Source of the DNA: Ampelocalamus luodianensis
Lineage: Eukaryota; Streptophyta; Magnoliopsida; Poales; Poaceae
Direction of reading: 5' to 3'
Assembly (NCBI GenBank): GCA_036346255.1
Contig: CM070618.1
Location: forward strand, 60,709,655-60,773,654
DNA: 64,000 nt
The notes under the pieces are model-generated. The model did no database searches. It was not told the DNA's origin and was given only the letters and a program-made list of their open reading frames with translations. Position numbers and translations under genes: made by a program. This document shows positions 35,994-45,566 of the stretch, piece by piece. The stretch's first letter is position 1. Each line of letters starts with the position of its first letter.

Positions 35994-36439
35994 AACTTTC
36001 TCTAATATAACCAAATGCATTTCTCTCCACGAGAGGAGATAAGTTGCTAATATAGCCAAATGTATTTTGTATACTTACAAGTTACACAGTACTAACAAGA
36101 CAGCTCATGTACAAGAAAATTTCCAAGATGTATTCACCAGCTCTTGGGATTTGGGAAGGAAAACTAGTATCAATACTGTAAATTTGGCTCTTCAAAGATC
36201 CTGATGGCACAAGCCTGTGTTCCATCATCCTTCTGGTGGCCAACATCTCACATTTACAGTTATGAACAGCTACTATATACTGCTTGCTAGAGTAGAGGCT
36301 GAAGGTAGGAACCACAGAAGAGTATCTTTCCTTGAACTTCTCCGGTGTACTTCTTGGAGAGATCAAGCAGAAGCAGCAGCAGTTCCTACCCCACTTGACT
36401 GTACTGTCATTCCGCTGCAGGAATAGAAGCCCATTTACA

Positions 36440-37240
36440 GGTTTCATCAGCCTGCAAAAGACGCAATAAAAACTTGGACAAGCCCTTCCAGGACCATTTA
36501 CCATCATAGAATCCTTTACTTGGCTAGTACAACTATCCTGAAGAGTTATGCTTAGAATTGATCAAACGTTGTGCACAAGCGCTGATTTTCACATTCCTTT
36601 GTAATGTTAACGATGCTAACTACAGATTATCAACATGTTCTACCTTGTTCCGTCTTCTGTTCCAACAAACTATCCCAACAGCTTTTGAGGATCTCGTATG
36701 CGTCTGAACATGGAAGAGCGATTACATGGGAGCCGCCATCAGTTGGCAACTCGATCACCAACCCCAAACGCAGCAGTGTCTCCATAACTTTGTCAATAGG
36801 AATTCCAATCTACAAGGAAATGAAAACTCACTTCACGATTTCGTGACAAGCAGAGAATACAAGGAAGATATAAATTTCCACCTTCGCCGAGAGCGACACG
36901 CTGAGCACCTCGTACGGGGACTCCCTCCGCCCGCCACCGGCCCCCACGAGGGCCTTCAAGCTCGGCCGCCGCCAGCGGGGCGCAGGCCCAGGAAAGGAGA
37001 GGCCCTCCGCCCGCCACCGGCGCCCGCGCGGGCCCTCAAGCTCGGCCGCCGCCAGCGGGGCGCGGGCCCGGGAAAGGAGAGGCGCACGAAGGAGCCAAAG
37101 TGGGAGGAAGCGACTGCGAGGGGGAGGAGGACAGGAGGCGGCGGAGCGAGGTGGGGAGAGGGAGAGGGGGACGCGGAGTGGCGGCCTGCAGTCCAAGATC
37201 GAAGAAATTCTGGAGGCGGCGGAGCGAAGCGCCGTTTTGT
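36440..37240 (-). pseudogene. Captured host gene fragment inside the Pack-MULE
   Basis: On the minus strand a GC-rich exon ends with SPYEVLSVSLSAK (about 36890). A candidate intron (GTGGAAATTT...TTGTAG, roughly 36810-36885) follows. The next exon (about 36640-36810) reads IGIPIDKVMETLLRLGLVIE, LPTDGGSHVIALPCSDAYEI, LKSCWDSLLEQ. A further acceptor-like TTTTGCAG near 36450 precedes GCTGATGAAACCTG. Retained introns show capture from genomic DNA. I do not recognise the parent gene. The regular composition of the LRLGLVIELP segment says it came from a real protein. Confidence 0.6.
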
Positions 37241-37246
37241 TCGTAG

Positions 37247-37428
37247 GAACTTCTGGAGGGCGTGATCGTCTTTTCGCGTAAGCATAAATGGCTAAAGTAA
37301 ATGGGAAATAGAGAAATGACAAAAGATCAGTAAAAAAATTCAAAACAGAGCTTTTAATCAATATAGTTCAAGATAAATACAAATAATAGAAGACTATTTA
37401 AAGGCGGAATAAATGATAAAAAAATCCC
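37247..37428 (-). repeat. Right TIR of the Pack-MULE
   Basis: 182 bp, ends AAAAAAATCCC before the TSD. Confidence 0.9.
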
Positions 37429-37437
37429 ATTGTGTTA
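37429..37437 (+). repeat. 9-bp TSD ATTGTGTTA (right) of Pack-MULE
   Basis: Matches 35803-35811. Confidence 0.92.
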
Positions 37438-38230
37438 TTGTCTCGTGTGGTACCGGGGGGAGAACAGCAAAAAGCGAGATCTAAAATGTCTAATTGCACG
37501 ACAGAAGATTCCTGCCCATTCAATCACAGCAAGCAAAGGTTATCATCGTCCCATGAGTGCAGCATTTTACAATATGCTGATTCGATGAGCATGGCTGAGA
37601 TTGTGAGTTCACGTCTTCATATTATAGAGGTTGGCTCATCAGAGATATTGCACGTGAGTAAGTGTGTCAAATAAACCGACCGTTGGTCAAGCCTGAAGGT
37701 ATCGCATGTTTAGTCAGCTTTTGACACGCATGTTTCTCACTTCGCAAAATCTGTACATTCAATTGTAAGCAAAGAAGCATTTGTACTTGTTGGGCTTCAA
37801 TACATGTTCAGAGGTTTCGGGCCCTGCCTTCAGCTACTCCAATCCGACACATGAAAGTAACAGCTGTATCGCCAATACCGTTTGGTCGCGGCAATGGATT
37901 GAGGTGCAAGTTTAGACCAGATCGAAGTATAAAACAGCCTCTCGGTCAGAGATAACGGCACCCAAACACCAAATTGCTAAAGCCATCAGGGTCAATATGT
38001 CACGATCCTTGCTTAAACTCTTGCCGTAGCCTGTGCTGGGTGGACCAAAGTTAAACGTGGTAATCAAGGTGCAACTGTTCGCTCGCGCGCTGGCCTGCCC
38101 AAGTGCCGCCTAAAACAGAAGGGAGTAGACGAGCATTCCAACGATCCAAATACCCAATCCCAATGATCGATGCTTCGTCGCATATATTGCGCCCTCCCAC
38201 TGAAAGCATCCGCTGCCCGCCTGTATATCC
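37438..38230. other. Unassigned region before the F-box remnant
   Basis: No convincing gene. The last 150 bp are moderately GC-rich and may be the promoter/leader of the F-box remnant. Confidence 0.45.
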
Positions 38231-38362
38231 CATGGAGCAGGCGCAGCGTCCATCGTGGCCGGACGCGCCACCCGAGGTATTGGGCCTCGTCGTTGACCGC
38301 CTCCCGACCCTGGCCGACCGCTTCCGCTTCTCCGACAACAGGCAGAAGAAGCTGTTGCCATA
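38231..38362 (+). pseudogene. F-box (DUF295/KIB-type) gene fragment
   Basis: The ATG at 38231 opens MEQAQRPSWPDAPPEVLGLV, VDRLPTLADRFRFSDNRQKK. The WPDAPPEVLGLVVDRLPTLADRFRF part is a typical N-terminal F-box of the grass DUF295 superfamily. The usual continuation (VCRxWR) is replaced by another sequence and a stop after about 43 residues. F-box proteins recruit substrates to SCF ubiquitin ligases, but no substrate-binding part is present. The downstream 400 bp look intron-like and are then hit by the TRIM element, so this is either a first exon of a very diverged gene or, more likely, a relic. Confidence 0.55.
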
Positions 38363-38759
38363 ATTCAAGGTTTTCAAACTTGTCATGCTTATCTCTGTTT
38401 TTGTCTTCATGGGATAGCTAACGTTAGATTGCTTTGATCTGGATATCTAGCGGTGCCATATGAAATGCCTCTTGTTTCTTATCTGCTTATGCCAAAGACT
38501 TGTGTGGAAATGCAGGCCCTTTTGTGATATCGTGTCTATTGTTTTCCTACAAATTCAGTTATTGCATGAATTATGTTCATGCTGTTTGGCAAGGCAAACA
38601 GTGCTAAAAGGCTAATATTTGTTCAGCACTGATGTGTGTTTTGTTCAGCAGTGACGTGTGTGTTAACTGTGCATTCTCAAAGTTCTACTTGCTCACTTAA
38701 GAATCTGGTAACAGTAGATATCAAACTGGTTCCATCAAGGCATAAACAGCATACCGTCT

Positions 38760-38764
38760 ATTAT
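38760..38764 (+). repeat. TSD ATTAT (left) of TRIM element
   Basis: Repeated at 39807-39811. Confidence 0.85.
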
Positions 38765-38929
38765 TGTTAGAGTATATTGGTATATCTTTATATTTGGTAG
38801 TTTAGGATTTATAATCCCTGCCTGCCTTATTTCTAGGAGAGGCTTCTTGCTCTCCAAACCTTATACTCTATATAAACCGCTCTCGAGTCTCAATATAATC
38901 ATTCATTACAGTATATTTATTCTCCTACA
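38765..38929 (+). repeat. 5' LTR of the TRIM
   Basis: 165 bp. It differs from the 3' LTR at a modest number of sites, indicating some age. TATA box near 38871. Confidence 0.9.
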
Positions 38930-39641
38930 TGGTATCGGTCCGGCGCGCCTCCCGAGTCGCCTCCACGCCTTCCGCCGCGCCACGGGAGATGCTTCGATCT
39001 CTATGATGGCTCCCGGGGCCTGCGCAACCCGTAATTTAAGCCGTGTCGCCGATCATCCAATCGGCTACTAATTAGAGTTTTATCTAGTCATCTTCAGATC
39101 GGATTTTCTCTATTTTTTTCCGATCATAGATCGGTTTGCGGCGCCTCGCCGACTCGCCAACGCTCGACTCGACTTCACCGCCTCGGCTTCGACCTCTCCG
39201 GCGCCTCCTCTCCTCCGATGACATCGTGGCGTGATGCAGCGCGCTCGTCGATACGGCCCTCCCTCCACGGCCTTTTGAGCGCCCCGTCTACCGTCGTCAT
39301 CACGCCGGATCATCATCGCCAGCCCGTCGTCCACGAGTACGAGCTGTCGCACCACCGGGAGCCCGCACTTGTGGTCATGCCATCGACATCTCCTCCACGG
39401 CTACGTCCATGGTCACCTCGCTCTCGGCTACCTCGACAACAAAGGGCTATCATTATCTTGAGCAAACTCGTTGGTTCCCTCTACAGTCACCGCGTCCGCG
39501 ACGCCACAGCAGTCCCCGACGCTCCCGCTGTGATTGCGGGGGGATGTCAGTCTGATGATTCCCACCTTCGGCTTCCTCTCCAGTTTGATCGTCTGCGATG
39601 CTCTTGCTGTCCGCAACGCTACCGCTATGACTGCGGGAGGA

Positions 39642-39806
39642 TGTTAGAGTATATTAACATATCTCTATATTTGGTAGTTTAGGATTTGTAATCTCTGCCT
39701 GCCTTATCTCTAGGAGAGGCTTCTTGCCCTCCAAGCCTTGTACTCTATATAAACCGGCATCGAGTCTCAATACAATCATCCATTACAGTATATTCATCTT
39801 CCTACA
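39642..39806 (+). repeat. 3' LTR of the TRIM
   Basis: 165 bp, same length as its partner. Confidence 0.9.
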
Positions 39807-39811
39807 ATTAT
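39807..39811 (+). repeat. TSD ATTAT (right) of TRIM element
   Basis: Matches 38760-38764. Confidence 0.85.
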
Positions 39812-41122
39812 GAATTAACCTTAGATTGCTGCGATACGAGCAGAGTAGCTGTGCTATTCTTGAGCTCTGTTACTAGAACTTATTTTAAGTTTTCCAGCAG
39901 AGACACACTATAATTTATCTGAGACAGCTGTTATTTTGATTTTATACTTGTTTAAGGAAATGTTTTCGTTTCTTCTTCTTTTATCCACAGTGTTTTTCAG
40001 CACATCTGGAACTAGAACTTTCAGTGATGACCTTTGTTTTTCATTGTGTCTAGCAGTTGACAGTACTACACCCTCAGCTCCTATAGCTTGCAGTAATTTA
40101 GATAAGGTCGTTAGTTTTTGCGATAACTAGTCATACTTTACATAACATCCTGTTGCACTGAAGAACAGTCAGGTAATTTTAGTGTACGTATATTATATAT
40201 ATACTAGTTTAATAAGGTTTTCAGTTTACTAGTTTAATAAGGTTTTCAGTTCAGATATAGACAGTAGTACCAGTTCCTACATGTTAATTGAAAAATTGAA
40301 TTGAACCACAGAATTATCAGTTTCTGGTAAATAAGATAATGTAAAAGAATATTTTTTGTGGTATGATCTCCAGTAAAAATGACAGAAATAAGCCTAATTA
40401 CTAACTAGCAAGCCTGTGAACTATTGGCAATATGATATTGAAAATCATATTGAATGCAAAACCATTAGGATGTACATGTGCTGTGTATGTACCCCACCAT
40501 TGCTGCATAGATGTATAGGTAGGGAAATTGTTCAGATTTTTATGATCTGATCCTCCTCGTGACTGAAAAAAATCGTTTAATTCTTCAAGAAAGTTAATTA
40601 TGTGAAGGACGAATCTTCACCAAGGTTGCAAAGATCACAAGAGACCACACAAGTATTTTAGTTCACTTTTTTCTGGATCTATTGATTCATGTTCACTTTT
40701 ATGATTGTGAGTACCGTATCGTCGAAAATCAAATCAAATCCTACCAGATGTTTCTAAGCTTATGAGATACTACGTATGAACCCGAGAACCTGCTCCAATT
40801 CAATGCAACAGGCACAGCCAGATTACTAATTAGATTATCAGTACAGCCAAAAGAGACCCTGCTAATTTGCAGTAGCAAGTAGGTCTGTGCCTACAATGCT
40901 TAATTTCAACAGAAGACGATGAATTGGCGACGAAATCAAATGGATACAATCCAAGTATCCAGATTTCTTCCAAACAAGCGTGCGAAACACGTGCTTAAAC
41001 AATGAAAACCGTGAAACAATTCCAGTTGCAATGCTAAACCTGAGAACAAGACCAGGCAAATGCATCTCCAAAACCAAAGCAAGAAAATGCGAGATGTATA
41101 GGGGGAAAAAACTCCTATAGAC
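39812..41122. other. AT-rich intergenic region downstream of the exonuclease gene
   Basis: No supportable coding region. The part next to 41123 will contain the 3' UTR of the minus-strand exonuclease gene. It contains the 25-bp tandem duplication noted next. Confidence 0.5.
40203..40252 (+). repeat. 25-bp tandem duplication
   Basis: Two head-to-tail copies starting ACTAGTTTAATAAGG, differing only at the last base. Confidence 0.85.
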
Positions 41123-41788
41123 CTAATCTATTCCCCCACCAGTGAGCAGCCGCCGGCCAATGTCGAAGGACAAGAAGGCGTCGATGCAGGCGTATGTGAC
41201 CTGCTCCCGTGATAGGGGCCGCGCAGCCCACTTGCTCATCGTCACATGATGCGGCTTGTCGATGCACACGCCCATCACCTCAAGCGCCAGGGTCTTCAGC
41301 CCTGCCTGCCGGAGCTCCGGCCGGCAGAGCACGTTGGCCGCGACGCTCCTCAGGTCCACCGCGTTGGCCACCTCCATGCAACAGTCCTGGAGCAGCCGCT
41401 GGGCGTCGCCGTCGATCCCAACGCCGACGAAGCAGACGCCGGGGTGGGCGAGGAAGTCCACGAGCTCGGCAGGGACGTAGTCGGCGTGGACTATCTGGAA
41501 GACGAGGCAGCGGCGGCCGACGCAGAGCTGCAGGACGGCTATCCGGTACTTCGGGCCGCCGGGCTGGAAGCTTCGACGCCACTCGGTGTCGAGGCCGACG
41601 ATGAGTCCCTGGCGCCCGTGGAATTCCCGAAGGAAGAGCACGACATCGCGGGCCTTGGACGTGACGGTGGTACCGATCACGGTGCCGTCCTCCATGGCGA
41701 CGTCGGTATCGTACGTGCGTAACACTGGCGGTGGACGGCCCATTGGAGGAGGACGAGGACGACGAGGTGTACGGTACGTGCCTGCCAT
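41123..41788 (-). CDS. WRN-like 3'-5' exonuclease (DEDDy, RNase D superfamily)
   Basis: An intact 221-residue protein, one exon. Residues about 45-212 form the DNA_pol_A_exo1 (PF01612) fold. Exo I is GLDTEW with D67 and E69. Exo II is VGVGIDGDAQRL, with D128 the likely metal ligand (D126 close by). Exo III is YACIDAF, with Y199 and D203. These define a DEDDy nuclease removing nucleotides from 3' ends of nucleic acids. Plants have many short WRN-exo-only proteins without the RecQ helicase. The start at 41788 is the first ATG of the frame and gives a short Pro/Arg-rich N-terminus (PRRPRPPP). Length fits the family. No signal peptide is seen. A TATA box lies about 110 bp upstream. This is the one clearly intact host gene in the window, despite many CTG/CAG triplets. 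Cellular location and substrate cannot be told. Confidence 0.92.
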   Translation of the reverse strand: MAGTYRTPRRPRPPPMGRPPPVLRTYDTDVAMEDGTVIGTTVTSKARDVVLFLREFHGRQGLIVGLDTEWRRSFQPGGPKYRIAVLQLCVGRRCLVFQIVHADYVPAELVDFLAHPGVCFVGVGIDGDAQRLLQDCCMEVANAVDLRSVAANVLCRPELRQAGLKTLALEVMGVCIDKPHHVTMSKWAARPLSREQVTYACIDAFLSFDIGRRLLTGGGID

Positions 41789-41897
41789 TGGAGTATTGGA
41801 CGAGGACGTATGACGAGGTGTGCTTTTGCTTTCTTTTCTCGATAAATCAGCGGGATTGGCAGGCTTGCCTATGTGGGCTCTGTCCGTGCGCTGCTTG

Positions 41898-41906
41898 TAT
41901 ATATAA
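41898..41906 (-). promoter_or_regulatory. TATA box of the exonuclease gene
   Basis: Minus strand reads CTTTATATATAC, about 110 bp before the ATG at 41788, a good position for a plant core promoter with a short leader. Confidence 0.6.
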
Positions 41907-42209
41907 AGGTTGAGACTCCGATTCCGAGCAGGGTACGGTACGGGAGGCAGAAATCCTAAACGTCTCCGGCTCTCGGCTCAGTACGTGAGTTTTACGTGCT
42001 GGCGTGGCCCGCTGACCACCGTGTTGGAAGCTGTATGGGAGTCAACTGATTCCAAGCTATTCGTATAGGAAGAAGTAGTGCGTAACTGCGTATATATTCA
42101 GGAAGACAGAAGACCTGATACCCACACGAAACCTCTCACATGCTTTTAGAAAATTAAAAATACATGAGATATATAGATAAAAAAGGTCGAACTACTGTGT
42201 GGAGCGTGG

Positions 42210-42800
42210 CTATTTGCCCTTGCGACCCAGCTCGACGTTGTACTTCTCGTCTTGCACCTCAGCTTTCACCACGATGGCTCTGTTCCGCGCCGTCTCGGCC
42301 TCGCATCACCTAGCACGCTCGCTCTCCTGCTCCTCGTGCAGCCTCTCCGCCTCTTCTTCTCATCTATCCTAGCCTGCAGCTCTTTGAGGCGCCTTTCACG
42401 GCCCTTGCAGTCCTCCTTGGCCCACCTCTTCTGTGACAGCTGCATCCACATATCGTAGGGGTGAATCTTGTTATCGATCCACTAGTTGAAGTCGCATACG
42501 CGCGGCGGAGATTGCTGTGGGAAGAGAGACGTGGTTATGGCGTAACGTGAAGAAAAATAGTAGTGTGCATTGAAATACGATTTTATTACCAGCTGCATGT
42601 GGCTCGACGTGTCAAACCTGCGGTCGGGGTAGTCCACACAGAAGTTTGGGTAGTACTAATAGCGTTGCCCAATGGTTCACTCGTCGGTTGATTTGACACA
42701 CTTGCAGACGTCCCGACACCAGTAAAGAGGTGGTGCCACCCCTATGGGGGGCCTTTTCGAAGGGTGTTCAGCGGGCATAGGGGGGCGTAGCTCGACCCGA
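42210..42800 (-). pseudogene. GRF-type zinc-finger protein relic
   Basis: Minus-strand exon 1 (42590 to about 42800) has PPLYWCRDVCKCVKSTDE, then stops, then YYPNFCVDYPDRRFDTSSHM; the C/C and CPxFC-like pattern is that of GRF zinc fingers. A GT-AG intron fits at 42515-42589 (CCCACAG acceptor). Exon 2 (42210-42514) reads QSPPRVCDFN, TAG, WIDNKIHPYDMWMQLSQKRW, then a charged coiled coil (RRLKELQARIDEKKRRR). After a frameshift it ends VVKAEVQDEKYNVELGRKGK. Such proteins are common and often transposon-linked in grasses. In-frame stops and the frameshift make it a pseudogene. It lies directly downstream, on the same strand, of the LTR-like unit at 42.9-44.0 kb. Confidence 0.6.
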
Positions 42801-42889
42801 AATTATTGGGCGTACTGCGAGGCAGCCTCCTTAGACCGACGAGCTCGAGAGGTGGCTATTGAGGAGGTGGGTGGTGTGTGTATGGCTGT

Positions 42890-43990
42890 TGGCAATTCAA
42901 AAAATTCTACTACGTAAACCAAGAAACCATGCAAGTAAGAGATCATAGATCGTTACCACTAGACACGTAGTGCAGCGAAAAAAGAGTTGGAGCAGCCTGA
43001 TCAAACATCGAGCGCGTCGATGAAGTGGTCGTAGTCAATCGTCCAGTGCTCCCGAAGCTGTTCGTCACCTCCAGCAACCAATCACGTTCCTTGCAAAGGC
43101 CGTGGATATTCCTTGAGCGCAACAGCAACCGCAGTAGCGCCTCTACGGTATCCATACATCCAGGGATAGAACACCGTACGCCGGTGTGCTAGCACCAACT
43201 CGCATGGTAGGGCTCTCGAGAAGATGGTGGCTAGGGTTTCGGTGGAGCGACTCATGTGACTCATGTGTTTTCCAATTGCCTCATGTATCTCCTTATATAT
43301 AGCCTATGATAGATCCTATCCGAACTCGTTTGTTCTAACCCGTTAAGTGTGTGACCCTATAGGTTCATGCATATTCGGTTGTGACTCGAAAACCCTTTCC
43401 AACCATGAGTCGTTAGTGGTTCCTAGCAGAACATAACGATTCTCGAATACACACAAATTATATCGAACAAACCTTAATACAATAAGATCAACAACTAGGT
43501 TCTTATCACTTACGACTAGCTCGTATCTCTATACGACCAGCTTGTATTTAGTCATGACCATTCAGAACTCCTTACGACTAGTTTATGACCACTTAGTGAT
43601 TATGTTCGACTAGTCTACGACCAGCTCGTATCTCCACACGACTAGTTCGTACCTAGTCAAGCTGAACGACCTACTTGTGTATTCTCTCTTTGCGTTATGA
43701 TATCTGGTTGAACTCCAGGTGAGATACTTTGTCATCTATAGATTGTTCAATACTTTCTCGATCAAGTGACAGATAACTTTACGTGGTCGACTCTTCGACC
43801 ACTAGTGGTATGGCCACACACTTTCTTTACCCGACCACATCGAGGGACCCAGAGATATCTCTCCTGTTATGTTAGGAGGGGCAAATCACATATCGACCAC
43901 TCACAATTAGTTTCACATCGCGCGTACAATAAGCAAAGTACTAAGCGAAGTAGAAGTTACAACATGCTAGCATTTCTTATCTTAGTACCA
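42890..43990 (-). mobile_element. LTR-like retroelement unit, copy 2 (minus strand)
   Basis: Inverted, diverged homologue of about 4620-5750: same hairpin array (43500-43690), TATA box (43294-43301), leader with the GGATACCGTAGAGGCG segment, and tail GGTAACGATCTATGATC. The homology is about as strong in the leader as in the U3, as expected for an LTR rather than a host gene. Confidence 0.6.
43294..43301 (-). promoter_or_regulatory. TATA box of the inverted LTR-like unit
   Basis: Minus strand CTATATATAAGGAG, conserved with 5333-5339. It points toward the GRF pseudogene. Confidence 0.55.
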
Positions 43991-44039
43991 CTGCACACAA
44001 CAAGAAGTGGTGCTGCACTTCACGCCGGTGTTCCTACTT

Positions 44040-44310
44040 GTCGGCAGGTGCCTTGCAACTTCTCGCAGTGTGGCCTTCCTAGCCGCAGCGGTCGCAACAT
44101 CTACCCGCCACTCTAGCTTCCCCTTTGTCCATATCGTTCCTAATGCGACGACTTTGTCGACGGCCCTTCCCACCCTTCAACAGGTCAAGATCTAGAATCC
44201 AAGTCCTCTGTGCCATATCCAACGTGGCGACGTTGCCCACAATCCTGAAGCCTCTTAGCTCGCCGTACCACGCCTGCAGCACCCTCCTTCATGAAGTACT
44301 CCATCATGAA
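44040..44310 (-). pseudogene. Zinc-knuckle peptide fragment
   Basis: On the minus strand a frame reads LRGFRIVGNVATLDMAQRTW, then basic residues (KGGKGRRQSRRIRND), then CCDRCG, a stop, and EGHTARSCKAP. The C-x2-C-x4-H-x4-C spacing is that of a CCHC knuckle, as in retroelement gag, MULE transposases and FAR1-like proteins. I cannot decide the parent family. It sits between the LTR-like unit and the start of the family B LTR. Confidence 0.35.
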
Positions 44311-45210
44311 GTTTGATGGTGTAACATCCCAATTTTCTGAGCTCTCAAAAATATTTTAAATAGTTGGTAGGAAGAAAATCCACCATTTGATTTTATTTGA
44401 AGTTAATTCAAAAGCTTAATATGGACTTTTATTAGCAAAACAATTTAATATGATTAAAGTCAACTTGAACAATTGTCAAAACTATTTTATTTGGATTCTA
44501 GGCGCTCAGATATATTTTCTAGATTTTTCTAGAATTATTTCTGAGTGCATTTGCAATTCTCTTTTGCTTATTTGAATTCTTAGTATTTTCTAAATTAGAA
44601 AATGTATTTAAAATCTTGGATTTGGCTTCGGGCCGAATCTCCTCGGCCCAATTTCCTTTCCCACGCGTGAGGCCCGCGAAGCGGCCCAATCGCGCGTTCA
44701 CCTCAGCCCAGTCCTGCGCGCGCGCTCGCCTCCGCTGACGTGTGGTACCCACGTGTCAGTCTCTCTTTTCCTCTCTCTTCGCACACGCGCGTTTCGCCTG
44801 AGCCGTTGGATTTGTTTTGAACGGTCAGATGTGGTTTGATCATTCGGAGGTCCAAACGTCCCCATCGGTTTAGATCGTCCGATCAAAGATGGACGGTCAG
44901 ATCAGATGTTGTCCGATCGCCCTACGCGTGCGTCCTCGCCTTCGCTCTCTGCCAGGTGGGCCCGCCTTGTCAGAACCGTCTCCCACCTTCCGCTTTCTTC
45001 TCTGACGAGACGCCTGAGTCCGCCGCGTTTCGAATTTCAAACACGCCGCTCTTATCCTCCGTAGAATCCCGCGTGCGTGCGCATAACACCCCACGACCAC
45101 GCCGCCTCAACCCATGACCCCCTCGTCCCTGCGGTCGGTTGCGCACGTTCGCCACCACCTCGCCGCCAAACCCGCGATCGTATCCCACCTCATCGTGCAC
45201 GCCCTCGGCC

Positions 45211-45218
45211 TATAAATA
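45211..45218 (+). promoter_or_regulatory. TATA box of family B LTR
   Basis: GGCCTATAAATAGGACC, followed by a C-rich leader and CTAGGGTTTTGTCGCCG. Confidence 0.6.
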
Positions 45219-45561
45219 GGACCATCGGGGTCGCCAGAGCACCCTCAGCAAAACCCCTCAAGCAATTGTCCCTCTCGAGCTCCAGCGCCGTCGCATTTTG
45301 GTTTCTAGGGTTTTGTCGCCGCCGGTCTTTTCTTCGAATTGTGCCGCCGTCGACGTCGCCTAGCCGTCGTGGTCTGCGCCATCGTCATTAGCGTCACCGG
45401 AGATACCTCCAGAACCTGCCCACGTCGCCGGAGCACCACCAGAGCCCTCTCTCGACAACACCCGAGACCTTCCGCCGCTTCGACCTCGCCGCCGGCCACC
45501 ACCGTCGTCCTCTCGCGCCGGTAAACACACCATTAGGTTCGCAATATCCTCAGCTATGCAT

Positions 45562-45566
45562 TGGTA
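45562..45566 (+). repeat. TSD TGGTA (left) of family C element
   Basis: Repeated at 57629-57633. It marks insertion inside the family B LTR. Confidence 0.92.

Larger units (their letters stand above)
35812..37428. mobile_element. Pack-MULE (1617 bp) with captured gene fragments
   Basis: Terminal inverted repeats of 182 bp each (35812-35993 and 37247-37428) start GGGATTTTT at both ends and share CTTTAAAT, TTTACTTTAGCCATTTATG and GCGAAAAGACGAT. The perfect 9-bp TSD confirms a Mutator-like insertion. No transposase lies inside. Instead there are gene pieces in the minus direction, including a GC-rich exon and two exons joined by plausible introns, so this is a non-autonomous Pack-MULE. Internal GC rises steeply toward the right TIR, the 5'-biased GC pattern known for grass Pack-MULEs. 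Confidence 0.93.
38765..39806 (+). mobile_element. Small non-autonomous LTR element (TRIM/SMART-like, Copia style, 1042 bp)
   Basis: Two 165-bp LTRs (38765-38929 and 39642-39806) start TGTTAGAGTATATT and end TCCTACA. A TGGTATCGG primer-site-like motif follows the first LTR and a purine tract (GCGGGAGGA) precedes the second. The 5-bp TSD is perfect. The interior (about 710 bp) has no gag or pol. Each LTR has a TATA box (CTATATAAACC). Such TRIMs depend on enzymes from autonomous Copia elements. Confidence 0.9.

Noticed and set aside
36726..37265. 179-residue plus-strand ORF inside the Pack-MULE
   Set aside because: Arg/Gly/Pro-rich shadow of the GC-rich captured exon. The sensible splice sites and protein-like sequence are on the minus strand.
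41209..41722. Plus-strand ORFs of 131 and 158 residues overlapping the exonuclease gene
   Set aside because: Antisense shadows of a GC-rich gene; no domain, while the minus frame has all DEDDy motifs.
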